From positions 1 through 20,818 of the forward strand of contig QHVR01000130.1 in NCBI GenBank assembly GCA_003223595.1: a stretch of DNA of 20,818 nt, in the 5' to 3' direction. The notes under the pieces were generated by a model, which was not told where the DNA came from, did not search any database, and was given only the letters and a program-made list of their open reading frames with translations. Source of the stretch: Acidobacteriota bacterium (GTDB taxonomy: Bacteria > Acidobacteriota > Terriglobia > Terriglobales > Acidobacteriaceae). Below, piece after piece: positions 16,470 through 20,818 of this stretch (the first letter of the stretch is position 1; each line of letters opens with the position of its first letter). Both the position numbers and the translations under genes were made by a program.

Positions 16470-17597
16470 CTAAGGCCTTGGCTGACCAGCAACGGGAGGC
16501 ATGCGGCGCGCTCCCAGAGGTTGTGCATCAGAGGCATTGCGCTTCCCGTTTACATGAAAGCCGGCGCCCGGCAAATAGGAATCGTTCAGTTCTGTCCGAA
16601 CCGATTGCTCAACTGCACGCATCGCCTCCGTGAAACGCATCTGCGACAGGATAGCCTTGATCTCTGGGCGCACTTGATCGACTGGCTTAACGCTCTTGCG
16701 GCCCACTTTATATATGTAATCACCGCCGGGATCACTGATGGGTTCTGACAATTCGCCTTCCTTCAAACCTAAAATCGTGCGGTGAGCCGCCGGCAGATCA
16801 TTTGCGCTCACTTTTCCAAGATGTGTCGAGGGTTGCCCTTCTGCTCTCGCAGTCTCGTACGCCTCCTTCTGCAGCATTTCAAAGTCTTGCCCCGCGGCGG
16901 CACGAGCGCGAATCGCATCAGCCCTTTGCTTCAGCACAGCGTTGGCGCTGGCCGCTTCGCCCGAGTCACCGTCTTTCTTGGAATCTGGCTGACCATCCTT
17001 GGAAGCTTTTGTATCGACTGGTACAAAAATGCGATCCAACTCGGCCGATTCAAAGCCACTCGTATTCTCGGCGTAATATTTGTCTACATCAGCGTCTGAG
17101 ACGACATCCGCGGTCTCCTTCAATGACTTGGCCATAGTTTCGGCCTCGAACCGCAGGAGCGTAAAAGCCATGGATTCTTTGACCTTTGCGTCCTTATCCA
17201 GACCACGACGTCGGAACTCACGTTGCATCACCAGGAGTTTGGGGTAGATCTCAGCGAGTTGCCGGCGAGATGCAGGCGTCCACGTGGGTTGCAGAGCCTC
17301 TGCCAATGAATCGAACTGGGCGCGCGTCACCACAGTCTTGCAATTCTTGGGGCTCGGCGCTGGCGCCGCGGTGGTTGCCTTATTGCGGCCGCTCGGAGCA
17401 GTCTCACATAAACCGTAAATCGTAATGATCGGCGTTTCCGCAGCGATTGATGCAGCCCGCGACAAGTTCGATGCTGCAGCCTTGGATCTGCTGCTGGTGA
17501 CATTCAGCACTTGCGGAACTGGCGCTGAAGGCGTTGGACCAGACTGCGCCCAGGCACTGCTGGCCATGAGCAGAATAGAGACACTTGCGAAACGCAT
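16470..17597 (-). CDS. Periplasmic SurA/PpiC-type peptidyl-prolyl cis-trans isomerase
   Basis: A 375-residue exported foldase. Residues 1-17 are a signal peptide (ending SSAWAQ), then a Ser/Ala/Pro-rich stretch to about 55. A SurA-N-like helical chaperone region covers about 57-180. Its usual short ITVNG-to-helix turn is expanded into a loop with the only two cysteines (C64 in YGLCE and C86 in KNCKTVV), which could form a disulfide. A parvulin rotamase domain covers about 185-300 (DRIFVPVDT, LKEGELSEPI, GDYIYKVG). It is interrupted by a lysine/aspartate-rich insert at about 197-216 between the first strand and first helix. The start ATG 17597 has GGAG nine bases upstream. Expected role: folding of outer-membrane or secreted proteins. 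It lies 115 bp downstream of the small secreted protein gene on the same strand. Confidence 0.87.
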   Translation of the reverse strand: MRFASVSILLMASSAWAQSGPTPSAPVPQVLNVTSSRSKAAASNLSRAASIAAETPIITIYGLCETAPSGRNKATTAAPAPSPKNCKTVVTRAQFDSLAEALQPTWTPASRRQLAEIYPKLLVMQREFRRRGLDKDAKVKESMAFTLLRFEAETMAKSLKETADVVSDADVDKYYAENTSGFESAELDRIFVPVDTKASKDGQPDSKKDGDSGEAASANAVLKQRADAIRARAAAGQDFEMLQKEAYETARAEGQPSTHLGKVSANDLPAAHRTILGLKEGELSEPISDPGGDYIYKVGRKSVKPVDQVRPEIKAILSQMRFTEAMRAVEQSVRTELNDSYLPGAGFHVNGKRNASDAQPLGARRMPPVAGQPRP

Positions 17598-17712
17598 GGA
17601 ATAAAGCTCCTGAGTTTTTAGCTTCGATCAGTGGATTGCACGGCAATGCAATGCCTACGCAACACGGCATCACGAGCGGTTCAGCTTTTAGGGGGAGGAA
17701 AGCAGATATGTC

Positions 17713-18270
17713 TTACTCTACGAGCAGGCCCTGTGCGCGAAAGGGACCGATGACCACATCGACGCGCGAACCGGCCTTCACCAACCTTTGTTGGTTCGCG
17801 AACACCATCCAGTACGTGCGACCATCCTGAACCGGTGAACTCTGCCGCAACTGGCCTACCTTTTCCATGGACGGGACCTCGAGCCGCGCTCGGCTTTTCA
17901 GGTCGTAAAGATAGGGTGTAGCCTTCTTGTCGTTCAGCGCCTGGGCTTTCGCAGCATTCAGAACGTGATAGCTAAACCTGAGCATCGAACCAGATTCGAC
18001 AGATTTGACGCTCAGATTGTCAACGCCAAAAGTGAGTTGGTAATACTGCCTGGCACTTGCCGGCAAGCCCGCATTTGGCAGCCGCCGCGAGGAGGACGAC
18101 TTTGATTGGACTGAGGCAGGCGGCTTTTGCTCAACCGGGGCATTCTGCGGACCCGCTTGAGGAGAAGCCAGAGAATAAAGAATGCTGCTCGCAAGAAATC
18201 CCGCGAGCAGCGTCAGCTTCGAATTCCTAACGTGGCCGAAAACCTGTTTCAAATTCATTGGGAAAATCAT
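17713..18270 (-). CDS. Secreted protein of unknown function
   Basis: A 185-residue protein I do not recognise by family. Residues about 17-36 form a hydrophobic export signal (LTLLAGFLASSILYSLAS), followed by a Pro/Gln/Ser-rich linker to about 70. The remainder (about 75-185) looks like one compact beta-rich domain: YQLTFGVDNLSVKSV, a predicted central strand around LRFSYHVLNA, an acidic/basic YLYDLKSRARLEVPSM segment, and a C-terminal VDVVIGPFRAQGLLVE. The pattern, including GRTYWMVFAN, suggests a small extracytoplasmic binding or assembly domain, but this is a description and not a function call. It starts at ATG 18270 or ATG 18258; neither has a strong ribosome site. It lies between the beta-helix protein and the PPIase on the same strand. 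Confidence 0.75.
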   Translation of the reverse strand: MIFPMNLKQVFGHVRNSKLTLLAGFLASSILYSLASPQAGPQNAPVEQKPPASVQSKSSSSRRLPNAGLPASARQYYQLTFGVDNLSVKSVESGSMLRFSYHVLNAAKAQALNDKKATPYLYDLKSRARLEVPSMEKVGQLRQSSPVQDGRTYWMVFANQQRLVKAGSRVDVVIGPFRAQGLLVE

Positions 18271-18297
18271 GTACCCCGTAATACCGGTGTCTTGAGA

Positions 18298-18317
18298 GGG
18301 CGATCTTTCGATCGCCC
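18298..18317 (-). terminator. Hairpin after the beta-helix gene, probable terminator
   Basis: A perfect 8-bp stem GGGCGATC / GATCGCCC with a TTTC tetraloop (GAAA on the minus strand), starting about 10 nt after the minus-strand stop codon at 18328. No U-run follows on the minus strand, so termination may be incomplete or factor-assisted. Confidence 0.55.
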
Positions 18318-18327
18318 CCTTTCGGAA

Positions 18328-20818
18328 CTAGTTCGCGTTGAAACTTGCTCCGTTTTGAGTTCCTGTTGAGGCCCCAGTATCTGTCAGGACCAGGTGACCG
18401 GTTGACTGAAGGCTAGTGCCCGTCTGGGGCGGGGCATAGCTTACGGTAACCGTGCAAGACTGCCCCGCCGGTACATTCGGACTCGTAAGACAAGTACCAC
18501 CAGTCACGCTGAATGCACCCAGCGCAGGGCCCGCAGTTTTGGCGACATTCGCTCCAGTTACAGTGAGAGCCGCCGCTCCCGTGTTGCTCACCGTGATCGT
18601 GGCGCTCTTGAGGCTCCTACCACCGGTGTTCATCGACGGACTCGGTGCGGAGATGCCCACCACCGCCTGCACCGCAGTGCCGGTGATGTTAAAGAAGGCA
18701 AACCCGTTGCTGGCATTGCTGATAATGGTCAGGATACCAGCTCGATTAGTGGAACCAGTACCCGCATTGCCTATCGTAGGAGTGAAAATCACAGTCACGG
18801 TACAGGTACCAGTCGGTTGCAAAGTAACACCTGCACAACCGTCTGTTCCCTTGCTGAAGTTGGTTCCGGTCACAGCGTCGCTGTTGATTGTCAGCGCTGC
18901 TGCTCCGGAATTGCTCACAGTTACCGCTAGCGGAACCGGTGTTCCAACCGGGTTCGTACCAAACGCCACCGGATTCGGAGTCACCGAGACCGTCCCGCGT
19001 GCACCTTGTCCAGCAAGCGCTACGGTTTGGGGACTGCTCGCCGCATTGTCGTTCACGGTCAAAGTGCCGGTTCGGGCCTGGGTGCTGTTACCGGGCGTGA
19101 ACCGCACCGTGATCGTGCAGGTAGAACCCGCGCTTACGGTGGTTCCTGAGCAGCCGTCGGACACGATGGAGAACGTCGTCGACCCAGTCCGGACAGCAGA
19201 GTTGAAGGTTACAGACGCACCCGCAACCGTACCAACGATCGCGAGATCCTTGGTTGTCCCCACGGAAATCGTGCCGAAGTTGGCCGGTGACGGTGCGAAA
19301 GTAACCGTGCCTTGTGCTGCGCTCACTTCGTCTGCGCCTATATCGTAGAAGGTTTCAGTCGAAACCAACGGAATCGAGCAGGTTGGTTGTGGCCGGGCGT
19401 CACCATCGAAATCATGGCTAATCCGGGTGTTCGACGGCTGGTTGCAGGCCACCTGATTAATAGCCTGCGAACCCGCAGCCAAGTGATAGTCGCCCACCAA
19501 TTCTCCATATCCAGCACCGCCGACGCTGATGGACGAATCGCTGAGCGACAACGGACCAAACCGCAGGTCAATCCAGTTGCCACCCTCATCTTCGGCAGCC
19601 GCCGGCTGCATGCCAAACTGCACTGGCGGAGCAGACGGAGTCGTGTCGGCAGCGCCCGGATTCACGCGCGGACCATTGCAGTATTCCCTCATCACTGACG
19701 TCCGCCCGAACGTATTGAGGTTCGACGCGGGATAGCCAGTGGTGTCGGTCAAGATCGAGTGAACCGGGTTGAGACGCAGAGCCGGGCTGGCCTGCGGTTG
19801 TCCCAGAACCCCCAGATCCCAGTAATTGGCGCCATCTGGGCAAGCATAGCCAGCCTTGCTGGTGAGCGTTGGGATCAGGGTGGTAGACGTTGCTCCCGTG
19901 GCGTCGGTCGTTCCCGCTTGGAAGTAGAAGGACCGGTTGTGCCAGATGATGTTGTTAGCCAGCGTCGGCTGGGAGAATAGCTGATTCGTCGCTGCCGCCA
20001 GACCGGGGCTGTGTAACTCCGAACTGATGCCCGCGGGTTGGAAGGATGACTGCGTCGGGCTCGAGGTGAATACAGCGCCCACCGTAGCCGTGCTGTCATT
20101 GTTCTCGATCGTGTTGTTGAAGATCGAGCTGCGCGAAACATCGGAGAGCGAGAGTCCGCCTCCTGCCCATCCGGCAACGTTGTTCACGATCATATTGTTC
20201 GTGATCTGAACGTTCCACATCCCGCTGCGATTCTGTCCGCTTATATCTGCCCCGTTAACGTTCTGCAGACGGATGCCGCCGCCATGTCCGCCTCCAGCCT
20301 GGTTACCCTGGATGAGGTTGGCATCCACGGTTACGCTTCCGGTGCCGATGCTCAGGCCACCCAGCGTGGACGACTCACCTTCAATCACAATCCCCCCGCC
20401 AGAGGTGTTCTGTCCCTGGAAGAACGACTGGTTAAAGATGATCTTGTTGTGCGCGATCGTGCCCGGGTTGCTCAATCCAATGTGACCGACGCCGCCGCCA
20501 TCACCCTGGCTGTAGTTGCCGCAGATGAAGTTGTAGTTGAGCGCGTAGTTATCGGTGCCCGAGCAAATCGAGACGCCGCCTCCACCACCGTTTTCACCGA
20601 TATTGGACTCAATTGTTCCGTTATTGGTGATCTTGTTGTGGTGGATGCTGATGTTGTTGTCATATCCGAATCCGAACCGGGGACCGACCGCGGGCGGCAA
20701 CGCTTGGCCTTCCAGATACGGCTGGCCGACGCGGACACCGCCGGAGAAGGTTCCGGCATTCCCGTAGATACGGTTATTGGAGATGGTTAAGTTGTGAGCC
20801 CAACCGTTGACGTAGATG
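18328..20818 (-). CDS. Secreted beta-helix protein with choice-of-anchor-D (HYDIN-like) repeats, 3' part
   Basis: At least 829 residues are visible and the frame is still open at the right edge, so the N-terminus and signal peptide are missing. The TTG at 20700 is an internal Leu codon, since upstream codons continue the beta-helix pattern (NGWAHNLTISNNRIYGNAG). Visible residues 1 to about 340 form a right-handed parallel beta-helix with repeated N-x-I-x-x-N and GGG-turn motifs (for example GGGIRLQN, GGGLSLSD). A segment with DFDGDARPQPTC and YDIGADE, often seen at the end of such proteins, lies at about 468-497. Three ASPM-SPD-2-HYDIN-type beta-sandwich repeats (about 503-829; for example FGTISVGTT, SNSGAAALTI, CTVTVIFTP) complete it. 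Known relatives are extracellular or surface-attached, sometimes polysaccharide-active; no catalytic residues can be assigned here. Confidence 0.85.
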   Translation of the reverse strand, partial: IYVNGWAHNLTISNNRIYGNAGTFSGGVRVGQPYLEGQALPPAVGPRFGFGYDNNISIHHNKITNNGTIESNIGENGGGGGVSICSGTDNYALNYNFICGNYSQGDGGGVGHIGLSNPGTIAHNKIIFNQSFFQGQNTSGGGIVIEGESSTLGGLSIGTGSVTVDANLIQGNQAGGGHGGGIRLQNVNGADISGQNRSGMWNVQITNNMIVNNVAGWAGGGLSLSDVSRSSIFNNTIENNDSTATVGAVFTSSPTQSSFQPAGISSELHSPGLAAATNQLFSQPTLANNIIWHNRSFYFQAGTTDATGATSTTLIPTLTSKAGYACPDGANYWDLGVLGQPQASPALRLNPVHSILTDTTGYPASNLNTFGRTSVMREYCNGPRVNPGAADTTPSAPPVQFGMQPAAAEDEGGNWIDLRFGPLSLSDSSISVGGAGYGELVGDYHLAAGSQAINQVACNQPSNTRISHDFDGDARPQPTCSIPLVSTETFYDIGADEVSAAQGTVTFAPSPANFGTISVGTTKDLAIVGTVAGASVTFNSAVRTGSTTFSIVSDGCSGTTVSAGSTCTITVRFTPGNSTQARTGTLTVNDNAASSPQTVALAGQGARGTVSVTPNPVAFGTNPVGTPVPLAVTVSNSGAAALTINSDAVTGTNFSKGTDGCAGVTLQPTGTCTVTVIFTPTIGNAGTGSTNRAGILTIISNASNGFAFFNITGTAVQAVVGISAPSPSMNTGGRSLKSATITVSNTGAAALTVTGANVAKTAGPALGAFSVTGGTCLTSPNVPAGQSCTVTVSYAPPQTGTSLQSTGHLVLTDTGASTGTQNGASFNAN

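Noticed and set aside
17692..17830. Plus-strand GGGGGAGG with ATG at 17708 as a small gene
   Set aside because: The good-looking ribosome site leads into a short frame antisense to the end of the secreted protein gene, with unstructured, basic translation.
18452..19348. Plus-strand open frame of 298 codons
   Set aside because: It is antisense to the choice-of-anchor-D repeats, has a monotonous Val/Pro/Ala/Thr composition and no ribosome site; it follows from the codon bias and repeats of the real gene.
20698..20700. TTG as the start of the beta-helix protein
   Set aside because: No signal peptide follows and codons upstream to the window edge continue the same beta-helix pattern, so this is an internal leucine.
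1..20818. CRISPR arrays, tRNA or rRNA genes, insertion sequences, prophage or integrase genes
   Set aside because: No regularly spaced direct repeats, cloverleaf-like sequence, transposase motif or terminal inverted repeats were seen on reading; covariance-model searches could not be run.

Overview
The window looks like chromosomal DNA from an acidobacterium, probably class Terriglobia. This rests on gene content only: a very large outer-membrane receptor that starts with a carboxypeptidase-regulatory-like domain, a HTH/TolB-like/TPR one-component regulator, a SurA-type PPIase with a conserved cysteine pair, HAF-repeat and choice-of-anchor-D secreted proteins, and a moderately high G+C. No rRNA, tRNA, CRISPR array, transposase, integrase or phage gene was seen. 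Coding density is high and no gap between genes exceeds 300 bases.

Region 1 (1-11489) is a coherent locus arranged around a 245-bp divergent intergenic region. Leftward run a large TonB-dependent-receptor-like protein, a RpiR/MurR-type SIS regulator, a membrane-anchored S12 serine hydrolase (beta-lactamase/D-peptidase fold) and the first 29 codons of a zinc-type (MDR) dehydrogenase cut by the window edge. Rightward run an N-acylamino-acid racemase/OSBS-family enolase-superfamily enzyme and, 34 bp later, an exported 1076-residue protein that fuses a complete PBP4-type (DacB, S13) D,D-carboxypeptidase to a complete N-acyl-D-amino-acid deacylase-like amidohydrolase. Four of these genes belong to families acting on D-amino-acid or N-acyl-amino-acid substrates, and the regulator is of the kind that controls muropeptide or amino-sugar use. 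The simplest reading is a regulated scavenging or remodelling system for D-amino-acid-containing peptides such as peptidoglycan stems: uptake across the outer membrane, trimming in the periplasm, and racemisation in the cytoplasm. The intergenic region has two back-to-back TTGACA promoters and two copies of a CACCA-N2-TGGKG palindrome exactly 30 bp apart, which is a good candidate operator.

Region 2 (11535-18270) is a leftward series of less clearly related genes. From right to left they are a small secreted protein of unknown function, a periplasmic SurA-like PPIase, a membrane-bound HTH/TolB/TPR regulator, a secreted endonuclease/exonuclease/phosphatase-family hydrolase, and a HAF-repeat protein that is frameshifted and lacks about half of one repeat, so probably a pseudogene. 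A 10-bp-stem hairpin separates this series from the convergent racemase/fusion operon.

Region 3 (18298-20818) is the 3' part of a large secreted protein made of a right-handed beta-helix followed by three choice-of-anchor-D (HYDIN-like) repeats. It stays open to the right edge of the window, so its start lies outside. An 8-bp-stem hairpin follows its stop codon.
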